The position numbers and the translations under genes were made by a program. A DNA stretch of 64,000 nt from positions 38,069,122 to 38,133,121 of the forward strand of contig NC_045129.1 in NCBI RefSeq assembly GCF_007655135.1. The letters run 5' to 3'. The stretch is from Punica granatum (taxonomy: Eukaryota; Streptophyta; Magnoliopsida; Myrtales; Lythraceae). How positions within the stretch are numbered: the first letter of the stretch is position 1; each line of letters begins with the position of its first letter. Under the pieces are notes generated by a model. The model was not told the origin of the DNA and did not search any database. It saw only the letters and a list, made by a program, of their open reading frames with translations. Positions 24,401-37,747 of this stretch are shown here, in pieces.

Positions 24401-25625
24401 TATATATATATATGTATGTAAAATATATAATCCATTAAATAAAATGTGCATCATCGTCATAATTTATCATCTGATGTTCTCTTTTTTCTAGGGCAAGAAA
24501 AGGGGAGAGTTAACTGATTTCCATCAGTGTGTTAAGGAGATAGACATGGATGATGGATCTCTGAAAGATCGATGGAGCCAGCCAGTGCCTTTCGGAAATA
24601 TAAATAAGAACCCTTTTCACAGAAGAAGAACAGTAAATATGATTAATATATATAATGTATTTGTACATGCATGTGTTATATATATACATATATATATGTA
24701 TACACATATATACTCGGTTTTAACATTATAGACTGGGAAGAAGGTAGAATCTGACCCCTGAGCTAATCGTAAGGGCAAATGGCCCTTTAGTAAAAAATGC
24801 GGCCAAATCAGTCCAAAAAAGGGAAGTGGGCTCTCTATCGAGTCTTTCCCTAATTAGCAGTAAGTGAATTCCGTCAAACAGAACACCGTGGACCTATCTT
24901 TCCTTTTTTTTTTTTTGGAAAAAAAAGCATTTTCGGTCCTATAAATTTAACCTTCTATCAATTTTGATCCATTACGTTTGAAAAGTGCCAAATTAGTCCT
25001 ATACATTTGCTTCATAAAGCAATTTTGATCAATTCCGTGACTTATAGAGCTAAAAATATCTTCTTTTTTTTCAAAACTTATAAAATTACATTATAATTGA
25101 AAGCCAACTTAAAAGGTCAAAAATGTCATTTTCAAAATTTATACGACTGAAATTATCTTATGGAGCAAATATATAGAACTGATTGGATAGTTTTAAATCT
25201 TAAAGGATAAAAATTGACCGACTAAAAATATCTTTCCCCTTTTTTTCTATTATAAGTAATATTATATTATATTTCAAGCATGTCACTTCCACCGAATGTA
25301 TTTTGCTATAACGTGAGCAGACTGAATTCCGCCCTGCAAAGTATCATCCAACATGCATGTCTAGATTCAAATTAAAATAGCATATCTTTGTCTCCAACTG
25401 GAAGTATATACATAGAGACTTTTTATCTCTGAACTGTATATATAATTTGCTAATGTATTCAAGTAATATGTTTGATATAATAATGGAATGATACACAAAA
25501 GGAATGGAATGAAATCATTCAACAAGCTGATGATTTTATTTCAATAAATGTACGTAGAAGATGTGTACTTTTTTTTCCCTGAAATTATGGTAGATGTAAA
25601 CCAAAAGCAATCATCTGACTTACAC
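21499..25625. other. Intergenic DNA downstream of HHO gene, no gene supported
   Basis: About 4.1 kb of mostly AT-rich sequence. A CACTACAAGAAACCC motif at 22285-22299 matches the tip of a CACTA transposon, but I found no partner end. A short open stretch near 24490-24630, with a plausible acceptor before it, could be an exon, but its translation is unfamiliar. An AT microsatellite lies at about 24397-24411. Confidence 0.4.
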
Positions 25626-25629
25626 AATA

Positions 25630-25825
25630 AAATCTTTTTTTTTTTCGATGTACCCTAGTATCCAAGTCTAATGGGGTCCCGATTAATCTAGTTGAGCTAG
25701 GTTGGCCCACTAAAAAATAAAACTCTTCCAGCGTGAATTTTCTGTATTGACAAATACTCGAACCTAAGATCTTATTTAAGCGGAACAAGTACCGAATCGC
25801 TTGAACTAATCCACTTATTCTTTGA
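25630..25825 (-). repeat. SINE, minus strand, copy 2
   Basis: Matches 10640-10815 along its length, including AAAACTCTTC(A/C)AGCGTGAATTT and TTTAAGCGGAACAA on the plus strand. Ends in a T-run on the plus strand (25634-25645), the A-tail of the minus-strand element. Confidence 0.65.
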
Positions 25826-25829
25826 ATAT

Positions 25830-27554
25830 GACTTAATGTAGTTAATTTGACAAGCAATGTTAATGAGGTTCCAATATTAGAATATAGTTTCACTCTGCGC
25901 CGAAAAATGAAAATAAGAATTAATGGATTATATGTAACCGAAAAAAAAAAGAATTAATGGATTATAGGTGATTTAATTATTTTCACCTCCTTTTAACATT
26001 CGTCTGTCCCAAATATGGCTATGTCTATATATACGGCTTTCTACATGATATCATCATCGAGAAGACACCTACCAGCATATTTTACATCAACTATGCCAAA
26101 AAATCTAAAACCTATATATCTCCCAGGCCACATTAACTGCTGAAACTCAGGATGAAAATGGTAAAAACTTAAAAACTTTAAAAAAGAAAAAAAAAAAGAA
26201 AAGAAAAGGAAGGAAAAACATATAAAAATAGCTGTGAATTAAAACCTTGCACAAAGTGACATAAGCCATGAGGTCATAGAGAATCCAATTACAAACCCTA
26301 TAGGGAACGCCTTCTAGTCGTCGCGCACACTGAACGTGCGTAAGCCGTCAATATGATGTGGTTTTATACGGAATTTTTCAAATTTATCCGATTCATTGTC
26401 TAAAGTTAATTAGGTGCAAACTTAGTGCGCACACTGTTGTGTTTATCTATCTTCAAGATTGGGGTTATATATAATTTCGATGGCTAGAACAATTTCAAGG
26501 AATATCCGTCGGTTCGAAAATATTCCATTCGAACTTACATGATAGGGTACGGGCAGGTTGACACTCACTAATTATTTTTTATTATCTACTACGATCATCG
26601 GATTGGTAATATATATAATTCAATGGAAGAGGCAGCGATGTAGTACGATTCCGAGGAATATCCATCGATTCGAAAATAATCAAATCCAACTTTGGTGATA
26701 AATAGTACAGGCTAGCTAGGCACTTACATTTATTATTCAACTATTTTGTCACCATGATTTGCAGAGTTCTTCCAGAAGGTTTACTGTATTACATCATCTC
26801 TGTCTTACATATGAATGAACATAATTATGAAAACTACATGTTGGATTGCTGTTTGCAGATCGAACTTCAAATAAAAAACTTGCACGAGTTTTTCGCCCCT
26901 CGAAGAGTGAAATTTACGTTACTTGGATAGAACGACGGTGTAAGATTTCAGTACGCACTTCCCAATCGGGACCATATGTATTTCGATTGATACAGTACGC
27001 GTATGGAATTGGTTGTGCTCCAAGGAAATAAGCAAATCATCCCTTCCCATGGGCCAAATCCATTGGGCTTAAGTTAGGCTGCATGAGATTGGCTCATTCC
27101 ATGTTTTCCTTTGTTTTTCTCCATCCTCGAAAATTACAAGAACAATGTCTTGCATAATGCTATTTATCGAAAAAACAAGTATTACCCATTAACTCGAGTA
27201 TGAATTGTTGTTGAATCTTGCGCTACATCCTTATGAGGACCATCTCCGGAATATTTAGTCCGGTACATAACTACCTGATCTCTCGAGCTTCAAAGGGAAA
27301 TAAAAACTACAGGATGCTCAAGCATATATATGGTGCTCCGAGAAGTTCAGATACCTTAATTCTCATCCGATGTCAGTAGAATAGACTACCATTGGTAGAA
27401 TTTATTCGAATACATCATTGATAAGGTGATAAATTGAAAAGAGCAAAAAGAAAGAAAAAACATAAAACATACAGAATGAGACTATGTCACTGCAAACTGT
27501 GTATATATATGTATATGTACTCACACTAACATGTACTATGAACAACTGAAGAGC
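25830..27554. other. Intergenic DNA, no gene supported
   Basis: Contains two related blocks near 26490-26720, both with ATTTCAAGGAATATCCGTCG- or GATTCCGAGGAATATCCATC-type sequence, suggesting an old duplication. A 60-codon open stretch at about 26860-27031, preceded by a possible acceptor (TTTGCAG), is of unknown nature. Confidence 0.4.
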
Positions 27555-29929
27555 TTAGAGTTGTATTTCTAGAGGAACTCCAGGGGTGGGTTCGAGTACT
27601 TGGGCATCGGGAAGTTCCCTCGATAAGAGACCCTGCAAATGAACCAAAACATTGATAATCGCCAAACTTATGCCTATGCAGACATGCAGCTAGCAGCCAG
27701 AGCTCATCACTGAAATTGCTCATTTCCCCAAAATGAATAATGATTCTCTACGGTTGAGGCTCGACCATGCTCTACCATATATATGTGAATGTCAAATTAA
27801 GAAACTCCATACCTTGAATGATTCTATGGTTCCTTCGGCCTGTATGATACTAGCGAGGAATCCTTTACTGTCCAGGTCTCCGTTTTTCATAGGGACAATA
27901 AACCTGTACAGCGATGACAGAAGATTAGATAATATGCGCAGTCTGTAGTATGGACTCATCGGGTTTAGATTAGTCGAGGAAGGGTTACAATACTTGGCAT
28001 TAAGAAGCTTAGCCAGTCGAACAGCATCTTCTTGCCCCGAGACTAAGGTAAAACTGGGAAGAAGCTGCTTGATGACTGGTGTGATGACAATATCTGCCCG
28101 ATTATCCTCGAGGGATTTCTGGTCGTACACACAGTGTGGTTCGTAGTAGAGTGTCATTTGCCCTCCTTGTAGAGAAACAAGATACCTGTGGTGTATGCCG
28201 AAAGATTAATGGCAAAATGAAATATCTAGGAATATAAATGTAACCGAAAATACTTTGAAATAATTTGCAGGTCTATAATAATGATCGAGAAGATACCCAT
28301 TCTCGGGACGCTGCCAAGGAGGACCCAAGACTGGCCCAGCAGTAGCTCGAACGGCAACCTTAGAGCCACTCTTCAAGTCAACTTCATGGCTCTCACCCGG
28401 TTCTAAATATGTGACCTGAAAAGTTCTGAAAGTAAGTGAATGATTAATAATGGGGAGAGCATTTAGCGCATAACATACAAGTAAACACAAAGAGGGCCCA
28501 ATGCAAGGTGTTAGCATTACAGAATGTATGTAATCGAGTTTTAAAGTTCTTGACAAGAATAATTTGGAGAAGAATACATGTGATTAGATTGAAAACACTT
28601 CACATTTGCTGTATCAATCATTCTTGCAAAAATACATGCATTTCTAACCATTATGAAGAAATAACCCATTTGTTTATGCGGAGGTTCACCATTCAATTAC
28701 ACGGCATCCAGAAATCCAACCAGAATGCTAGACGGAGCCAAACATCAGTTCTGCTTATTTAACGGGAATAAGCTGCTAATGTGAGATTAGCGACTGAAAC
28801 GGGCAATACGAGGTCACATCAGTTTTTTTATTCTTTCCAGTGAATTCAAGCTCAGCTAAAGATGGAGAGTCAGTTTCAACCAAAATGAATCTAATTTTTT
28901 TCCCCCTCGGCAGCAAAGAGTGCAGAGAAGTTTTATTTGCTTCAACTAGAATTTCATCAGTTGTGTTCCATCTGTGAATGTTGAAGAATAGAAAACAAGA
29001 CGGAAGAAAAAGTAGCCATCCACTCACATTCTTGAAAAGGGGGTCCAATAAAGGCTTGGCATTGGGAGTTGAAATGACCATAAGACCTGGAGACTTCTCG
29101 GATAGTGGCTTCAATGTCTTCAAATGGCAGTGATCGTCGAGGCTTTGCGTGATTAACAAGCAGTCGATTTCAGGGAGATCACTAAGCTGCAATAAAGTGG
29201 CAGGCAGCAACTATCTCAGTTTCAGAAACAAGAAAACACCAAACAAGTTCATTTATCGTTGAGTATTCCCACCAGTGCGGGGTTTAATTTACCAATTAGC
29301 ATGTCTACATGTGACTAACTCTCCATTTGATTTCCGAATGGCAGGTTCACAGCAGCCGGAAAAGTACTGGTTTGCCTATAAATCCTGACGATTACACGGA
29401 ATTATGAAGCTAGAATTAAGCTCGAAATGCGTTAGATAGCTACGAAAAGAATACCTGGAAGTTCTTGAGGAACTTCTTGGCAGCATCATAGAGCCAGGAG
29501 ATCCCAAAATCCAAATTTCCAACCAAGATTGGATCCACCAGGATTTTCAATCCACCAACATCCCAAATCCAACTGTTTCCCTAAACCAACATTCCCAAAT
29601 TAAAAAAAAAAAAAAAGAAATTGCAGAAACTCCAATTACTGTGAAAGGGAGAAAAAAGTACGACTCACCTCCAAGTAAGTCAGTTTGAAGCTGCCGGTGC
29701 TGGAGGAACTTGACCCGACAGCGTTCTCTTCGGAAACAACGGCATGAGCAGCCTTGGAGGAGCGGTTCCTCGAAAGCTTCAATGAAGTGCCGGAGATGAT
29801 GCGGGTCGGACCACTTTCGGCAGCAAGAAAGCGGTGGCCCATTAACAGCGATACCGGGGGAAGTTTGGCCGGGCGTAGTAGTCTGCAGGGCTGACGGAGA
29901 GAGCTGGAAGAGGTGCAGGGTACCGCCAT
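27555..29929 (-). CDS. Plastid-predicted metallo-beta-lactamase-fold protein, degenerate active site
   Basis: Seven exons on the minus strand: 29669-29929, 29455-29580, 29028-29186, 28297-28415, 27994-28185, 27813-27903 and 27555-27632. All are GT-AG and in phase, giving 341 residues. Residues 1-60 are Ser/Arg/Pro-rich and low in acidic residues, like a chloroplast transit peptide. From about residue 84 (TYLEGNSWIWDVGGLKILVD) to 320 it follows the metallo-hydrolase/oxidoreductase superfamily found in plants. The canonical THxHxDH motif appears as TQSLDDH (142-148), losing the first two histidines. The later PxH segment reads IVPMKNGD (288-295), without histidine. The substrate is unknown, and either inactivity or altered chemistry is possible. 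It lies 675 bp downstream of the BRO1 gene on the same strand. Confidence 0.88.
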
Positions 29930-30604
29930 GGTTGCTGCTCAATGCTCCTCTGCCTCCTCCGGAAGAGCAGAAGAGAAACAGGGAAGGAAGTAACGAACGA
30001 CAGCTCCACCGGCCATCCACTTGGCCAAGCCAGTTCCACTCCCTTACATGTTTGGAAAAGTTTTATTTTGCACCCTCGAGTTTTGCCTTATCCCGATATG
30101 AACCCTGAAGTTTCACCGCGGGCTATGTTGTACGCTCCAAAAGTTTTTTATTGCCCCAATACAGAGACTGAAGATTGAGGACTTTCTGACCACATGCCTA
30201 AGATCCTATGATGAACAATGTACATTTTTATTATTTGACCGCGTGATAAGCATATTTTCATTGCTAGAAAATTTTTAGTCATTTAAATTTACTGGACCCG
30301 AATACTTATAAGCAAAATGTAGCAGCACCAACTTTGCATATCAAACACATTCGAGGCATCAGCAACCATGGCAATACGCTTAACGTAAGACTTCCAGGGT
30401 CATATCAAAAAAGGCAAGAATGGTACATGTTCGACTCGGACGATTCACACCCCAAAAATGACTCCATAACCTAATCAAGTCCTAAGAATTTTGATCACTT
30501 CTATACACCTTCCATCCTCCACGGGAAAATCAGACAAATCCAAGTAGCTTCAGCAGTCTTTGCTTCAAAGAATGCGCGCATATCATGAAAAACCTTATTT
30601 ATAC

Positions 30605-33308
30605 CTAAATCTTGAAGACAAGCTGCCTCTCGTATCTCATGGGTTGATAAGGAATCGCGCTCACGATCTTGCTTCCCTGAGGTAAAGGCAGCTCATCGCT
30701 GGAAGGAATCTTCTCGTGCCACACAAACTCGTTCTCCCTCTCGAGCTTTGCCAGTGCCTCTGAAACACCATCGATTTCTTCTTTAATAATGAGCCTCCAT
30801 GACTCTTCCCCAGGAATCTTCTTTGCTGCACTGTTTAAGGCCTCGCGGAGAATTCCAATAGATAAACCAACTTGGCCCAAAGCCTGTAAGTCCTGGGCGA
30901 GGTACCTCTTACTTCTTAGTTCATGTAGAGATTTGAAAGACGAGACGTACTCCTGGAAGAAAAGAATATCTTAAGATAAGTTCATTTCGATATACATCCT
31001 ATTCCTGTAATTCTATTTTGGAATCGATTAATAGAAGCAAAAATATAAATAGCAAATAAAACTGCGACGGAATCTAAAGTTATGACTTAGAATGAAGTGT
31101 TGAATCAAATTGAACTTTCCATAACCAACATTTTGTCTATTCCAGAAGAATAAGATGTTTAAAGATTCTCATTAGAAACTCCTTCACAGAAATGCAACTT
31201 GTGTTCCCAAATGACACGTGCCTGTCACTGTCTGTATTTTCTACAATCACGACATAAAATACCAACCAACTGAAAATGCCAACAGAACTACAGCGGTCAA
31301 TTCTAAGATGAGGTGAGGACTGTTAACTTCCAAAGAGATATGTCCATTGCCCTAACGTATCAATTCAGGCAGATAATATTGAACTACCAAAAAACACATC
31401 CTAAGGAGAAGAACGTATAGCCTGAATACTTACAAAAAGGCGAGGAGAAACATCTTTAACTTCTTCATTTCCTGAGTACAAGATACCACTCGCTTCAATG
31501 AGGAACTCTGCCACCCCATAATGGAGCTTAGCCAAAAGACCTACAGTAGCTTTTTTCTCCTCGGCCTTCCTAATGGTAACAGCCTACATAGTGGAACATA
31601 GAGTAAGTCCTGGAATATCTATTGTTCTTTTCTGAGCCTCCATATGAAGCTATGAAGCATCACAAAATGGAGCGAGATGAGAAACTACCCCTTCAGTTCC
31701 CCTTGAAAATATGTTCAATAAACAAAGAAATTTTTTTTCTTCGCTAGATGATATGTTGATAGAAAAAGATCTCAATGCCTCATGTACATAGGAAAAATCA
31801 GAAAAAATGTATTCCTCAAACAAACAGACTAGTATGGATGTCGAAAGAGAATCTGACCTGGGCATCAGCCAAACAAATGAGGTTCATAACAGAAGCTACA
31901 GATGAGGTAGCTTCTGGTGGCTTTTGACCGGCATTTGCAGAATGGAAAGAGGGAAGAACCTCCTGAGACAGATAAAGGTACACTCCAGCAGCTTCTCTGA
32001 AGAGTGTAGCAGACTGCACTAAAGCTACAATACCAGAAAAAGAAAAACTAATTCAACGACTGCACAGAGAGGACAAACAGCTGTATATACCAACACGGCG
32101 GCTCATACCTACTGGCGATATCTCGCAGGCTCTCTCACGAAGAATAGCTCCGTAAAGAAACAGGGTCATGCCTAATTCGAAGCGAATATTATTTAACTGG
32201 AAATATTTTGCGCCCATCAGGTTTAACAAAGATAATGAACTGCCAAGGGCACTGCTCCACTGTATTCTCAGGTTTGAAATCCAATGGATGACCTGCCTGT
32301 TTCTGCTGATTGCATCAAGGTGGAAAATCAAGTTTCCCAACAGAGGAAGGTACTCTTTTAGTTTGTGAAGATCCTGAGGCAACGGAAAGTTATAAAGTAG
32401 AATGAACACATCTGATAACCAGGATAACTTCATCAAAAGGAAGACATAATATTTGTCACAATAAGAAACGCACCTGCTCAGCTTTCGAGGTTAGCCCACC
32501 GGACATCTCTCTTGCAATGGCCTCTGTGATCGAGCTGGTGTCATTAATGGTCTCTTCGATAACTCGACGTTTGGAGCTTAACTCTTTAAGTTGCTCCAGT
32601 GTGCAAGGATCAAGAGCAGCAAATACATCCTCAAACACAATCTGCGAAGAATAAAGAAGCACTCAAATGCCACTGTTCCTTCTTACTCAAGTAACCTCAA
32701 GAGTAACTCCCTCATGATTTAAAACAACAAAGAATCATAAGATTGGTTTCTAAACTGCTACAGTACAGATGCATTATAAACAAATCACTGCCACCATAAC
32801 ATCAGTCTTACGTTCGAAATAACTACAAGGCCAAAACTATGAACACCAGCACTCTCATTAAGGCTTGACAAAATGCCAAAACCTGCTGTCTCATATCCTA
32901 CCCAGCTCTTGCAAACCAAAAATTAACTTTATTACTTTGTATATACACATGAATGCTCGAATGTCGAATCAAACATTGTTTATATTACTGCCGCTGACCA
33001 ACAGAAACTCCAGAATGAATAGTCCATTGAACTTCCTAAGTAAACAACACACTTTTCCTTTTCTAAGTAATCATCGGACACTCGAGAACGACAATACTGA
33101 TCAGGGCAGCCCCCAGTAGGACAGAATATCACGTAATTGAAGGCACCGACACCAAGCCAGCGCCACAGACTATTGAGAGTACAATCAACCATTAACAATC
33201 AGTGTTTCCTCAAAAGGGTCAAAACACAGATCATCCACAAATAAGCTAAATCAAAGTTACCTTCCTGGTCTTGAGCTTTGCCGGGTCCGGAAAGGGCAGC
33301 ATCATCAT
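30605..33308 (-). CDS. BRO1-domain protein (BROX-like endosomal protein)
   Basis: Six exons on the minus strand: 33261-33308, 32474-32641, 32109-32373, 31858-32024, 31434-31583 and 30605-30952. All junctions are GT-AG with matching phase, giving 381 residues. Almost the whole protein is a helical BRO1 domain. Visible blocks include FELGMTLFLYGAILRERA, LFREAAGVYLYLSQEVLPSF, ASVMNLICLADAQ, LLAKLHYGVAEFLIEA and the C-terminal WHEKIPSSDELPLPQGSKI. BRO1 domains bind ESCRT-III at endosomes. Plants have short stand-alone BRO1 proteins like this one in addition to ALIX. Three consecutive methionines open the frame, and I chose the first. There is no C-terminal CaaX box, unlike animal BROX. The exact trafficking role is inferred. 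Confidence 0.9.
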
Positions 33309-35455
33309 GTACACCCGATCAAGTGGTCAGCTCAAGTTCGCCGTGGAATTTGCAGCAAACCCAGTTCGGGTCTTCGAGCCAGAACTGCAAAAAACCCCAG
33401 AAGGGAAACCGGAATGATTCGACGTGAGGAGGAGACTGATGGTTGGCTGACAGGAAGGTTCAATGTTCACTCCGGGGGTCCCAGCAGTATATGCATACAG
33501 CTATATAAGAAATTATGGATGATGCGCCTTTACCTCTAGAGATTGCGTTGATTGAAATTTGAAGTGCCTTTTAATATCGTAATTTCGGGATTTTCTGCGA
33601 TGAATTCTGGTCGCTTTCAGGTCGTCGTCTTCGCTATTTGACGTCCTCTCTGATTCAATTACTTCTCTGCTAAGGCGAAGCCGACGACATGAATGATTTG
33701 ATCGCCGGAGCATTTCGGAACTGGGACAAGAGCTTGGGCCCATTGGGCTTCCAGAGGCCCACCCTTTGATTTCTTGAGATTCTGGGCCCAATCTGATGTC
33801 CGAGTTGCATGGCTTGGATTTATGGGCCTGGGCTTTGTCGACTTCGGGTCGGACCTGCTGGAGAACCTACGTGGTTCGGTTCAAGTGTTTCGGCGCTTAT
33901 TCCCTTTGAGTAAAGTCTCGAGTTCGAGTCTTGTAAATGGAGAAAATCAACGCTGGGAAAGTTTTACTTCTTATTGAACCGACTCGGCTCAATTGGATTA
34001 GTTGACGCTCAATTGGGTTTCCAGATAATAGACTTCGTATCAGAAAAAGAAAGCAATGTGCCAAGAAAAAAAAAATGACTCGCTTGGACTGAATAGTTAT
34101 TTATCACGGACCATGCATCCGCTTACAGTTCGCAGAAGGAAGGAGCCAAAAACGAAATCGAGATCTTCGGCAAGCTTTCCATTGGTAAGAAATTAATTAG
34201 GACTGCTTTTGAAGTTTGACGAATGTGTTGGACGAAGGATACAGTTGTGAGTAAGAGAGACTACAAGTTCCATATAGTGCCACTTCCAATTTGCGTCCTT
34301 CTCTTCTTGTGAAGAAGGATTATATATATACTTATCTATATCTATCCTATATAAATCTATGCTGCATATAAAAGTCCAATTTTCAATATTTCAAAAATAC
34401 TTCTATACTCTCATGAGTTTTTTGCACCCTTTCGGTTTGTGACTTTGGTCGCATACTTTCATAATATTTATATTTATATTTAGGTTCTTTTTGTCACTTT
34501 TAGTCACGCCGTTTCGGTTCGTGATTTTGATCGCATACTTTCATAATATTTATATTCGTGTTCTTTCTATTCATCGTTCATTTCCAACATTCCAACTTTT
34601 CTCCCCTCACTTCCGTGTCGACCATCTTAGATCTTCATTTGAGGTACGAGTTTCTTATTTTTTCGTACCAATAAGATTTTCCTTAATTAATTACGAGTAT
34701 GCTGTGAACTTTCTTTCTAGGCAATTTATCGATAAGACCTTCAATAGATATATTTAATCATCAAATACAAGTTCATATTTGGTGAAATAATTTTCTGGTA
34801 AAAGAATATAATTGCTAAAAGGATATAACTATTCAAAGAGTTGCGTTTATTTCTGCTATATACATCTTCTAGTTTTCAAATAGACATGTAAAATCATTTT
34901 GAACACCCTTCTCCCTCTAAAACTTTTCTCCTTGATAGTTTCATTAAGAAGTCTCAAAAGATTATCGATGTTGTTGTATGAAAATTTTAATGGTCGTGTT
35001 CTTATAAGAGATAACATACCTTTTAAAATATAAGAATACGACCATTGAGATTTTCGTGCAAATAAAGAATTACTCGGAAATCATTCGTAAATATTCTCTA
35101 TTGAATATTCTCCGGCGACCTCTCGTGGAAGGGCCATGGCCGATGGGGGAGCCCCTTGTAGTCTGCCCCCTTCCCTTTACCCCTGTTGGTATCCCAAGAA
35201 AGAAAAAGAAATGGAAAAAAAAATTTAGAAAAAACCAAAGCCACATCGTTTTGGTAAAGTATAATTAAAATAATATATTTTTAATGCCGTTTTATTACCA
35301 CCTCACCTTTTCATTAAAAGAGTTGATGGAAGGGCAAAAGTGATCTACAAAAGAGTAACGTTTAAGGTAGATTGATGGCAAAAATATTTGAGGGGCAAAA
35401 GTTATGATATTTTAAAAAGTTGAGGATGACAATAGTAATATACTCTTTTTTATTC
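33309..35455. other. Upstream region of BRO1 gene and intergenic DNA
   Basis: 33309-33900 is moderately GC-rich and probably holds the BRO1 promoter and leader. A partial tandem duplication lies at about 34431-34560. Both units share TTCGGTT(T/C)GTGA and TCGCATACTTTCATAATATT, offset by 82 bp. No other gene is supported. Confidence 0.45.
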
Positions 35456-35690
35456 TATCAGTTATGTTATATTTAAATAAAAAATTATCAACATGCATTA
35501 ATGATATTAATTAGTTCATATTTACTGATTTGATATTTTCAAACCAATCAATAAGATTATTGATGATGTTAGCTAATTAATTATATATTTTTTCGATAAA
35601 ATTTAATTTTTTTGTATATTTTTTAATATTTTATAATTATTACATCTTATCACTTAATCGAGAAACATATCACGTGTAAATTCGCTAATA
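35456..35690. repeat. AT-rich dispersed repeat, copy 2
   Basis: Diverged copy of 1137-1375 in the same orientation, followed by an AT microsatellite (about 35692-35710). Confidence 0.55.
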
Positions 35691-35710
35691 TATATATATA
35701 TATATATATA

Positions 35711-37747
35711 GCAGCAAGTGACAAACCTCGAAAGCTCTCGTCCCTTTAAAGGTTTTGTCCCTGACTGTTCTGCGCGGCTGTTTCATCAAGTATTGGCCAT
35801 GATTATGAATATGAAGCTCTCTTCCCTTCTTCCTACTTCCAAGGGATGCTCAGTAAACAGATGAGTGACAGAGATGGCTTCCATGTGTGGTTGATTGAGT
35901 CATTCAATGGTTAGGGGCAGTCCTTGGCTGGTTGGAAGGTCCAGCCCCGGGACCGTAAGATTTTCCTGAATGAATGTCATATAGTATGAGCGCCAAGGTT
36001 CAATTTGCATTTAATCGGCCCCAAATTAGCCAATTTCCATTGAGGTTATGGAGAAAGTAATTTAGCAGCAGAGACTGTGTCCTGAACTTTGAAGATCCTA
36101 GGACTTTGATTTTATGATTGAAAACTAAATAAAACATCTCAGGACATATTTTATGAGTACTCGCAACGTAAGTGCTATATATCACGATGGTTCGTGCGCT
36201 TTGCAATGATCAAACTTCGGCTTTTCTGGGTTTATTGGTGGGACAACCTCAAAGAGGATGAGACCACCAACTTCGCAAGACCAAGTAGCATCTTATCTTA
36301 TATATTCCTTCCCTTCCTTTAATCATTAGTTGCTGTGAAAATATAATTGGCCATCTCCATGAAGCTTTTGGCCCCCAAGTGCCATGATTAAAGAAGAAGT
36401 CCCCATCCCCAGCAAAGTTTCTCGTGACTGGTTCTTGTTGGAGATTATCATATGGTCCAAGTTGACGAATGCTTCCCGGCCGGAATACATACTAAGTGCA
36501 TTTCATATCATATTACAAAGAGAGTGTTTTGGACTGGATTCGAGTGAATTTCTTCTACATATTAGGACTTTGTCTCTGAATATTGAAGGGGTTCGAAGCA
36601 TGAGGTCAACGCTCAACCGAGTTAATTATACTTTTCGACTGGCGCCATGATTACTCCCTCTAAATGCTAGCCTTATAGATTGGCAATAAAAGTTTATGTG
36701 CTCTCCTATTGAATGTAATAAAGCAAAGTGTATTCCAAGAAGTAGTGACCTCACCAAACTAATTTGGAAGAGGAAGTTTCGAGGGCAGCATAATGAGGTC
36801 CACAACTTATACTCAGTGGCTGAACCTAGATAAAACATGTCTTAGAAAAGTTACCTTTCACTTCATTATAATTAAGTTGTTGTCTTGTCTTCAGTGGTCA
36901 CTGATAGGAACACTAATCCTACATAACTTTTACCGAAATCCATGAACTATATATTAATTTCTTTTCTGAAATGATAATGCATTCTTAAGTGATCAAAATG
37001 AGCTGAAGAGGTTAGTTACATCTCAATATCCTTCGAAAGAAACAATTAAAAGAGGGCATATCTAGGAGGATGACTAACCCCCTTCAAATTACAGCGAGAA
37101 GCCGAACGAGCTATAGATTTTGGTATATACATGACATTCATTCCATCTGTCAAAGAACAAGAGACGTCCGTGAACTAAACACTTGAATTTCTCGTTTATT
37201 GTGTACCGAAAGTAATTGAATTTCTATTATCGACCATTCGGGAAAATGGACCGGCAAAAGTGGGCTTATCACTTTCAGACGAATGAACCCAGCAGACATC
37301 CTTTTTCTTGTTCATTCAAGATAACTTTGACATATTCGTATTAGAAGATTGTGTCCGTTTGCCATTGTGCCAAGCGGAATTTACTTTTATGTAAGGCCCC
37401 GTCATGGAAGTCATATTATGGTAACAATCATTGTATGCAGAGTTTTGAAATTTCACATACAGATCATGACAAAGCTGAATTATTCACTTCTTTTCCCTAC
37501 ATCTCATATAAAGATATTGCTCCACCACTTAAAAAAAAAAAAAAGGACATCATTCCAGTTGAATGCTTAGTTTACTGTCCATCTGACTGTTGAATGCTGT
37601 AAATCCACCTATTAATTTCCCAACAATACATGAACATTAATTACATAAGCACCTACACGTATATATTGGGACCCTATCAGACAACTTCAACTCTTCATTT
37701 CTGCTCTCTCAGTGTCTTCTTGGGCTCCCTTCATCAGCTGCGCAAAC
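35711..37747. other. Intergenic, upstream of the LHT-type gene
   Basis: No gene is supported. A TATA-like GTATATATTGG at about 37659-37669 lies some 85 bp before the LHT start codon and is a reasonable core promoter candidate. Confidence 0.4.

Noticed and set aside
33513..33977. Frames upstream of the BRO1 gene as coding
   Set aside because: No family resemblance. The position suits the promoter and leader of the minus-strand BRO1 gene.
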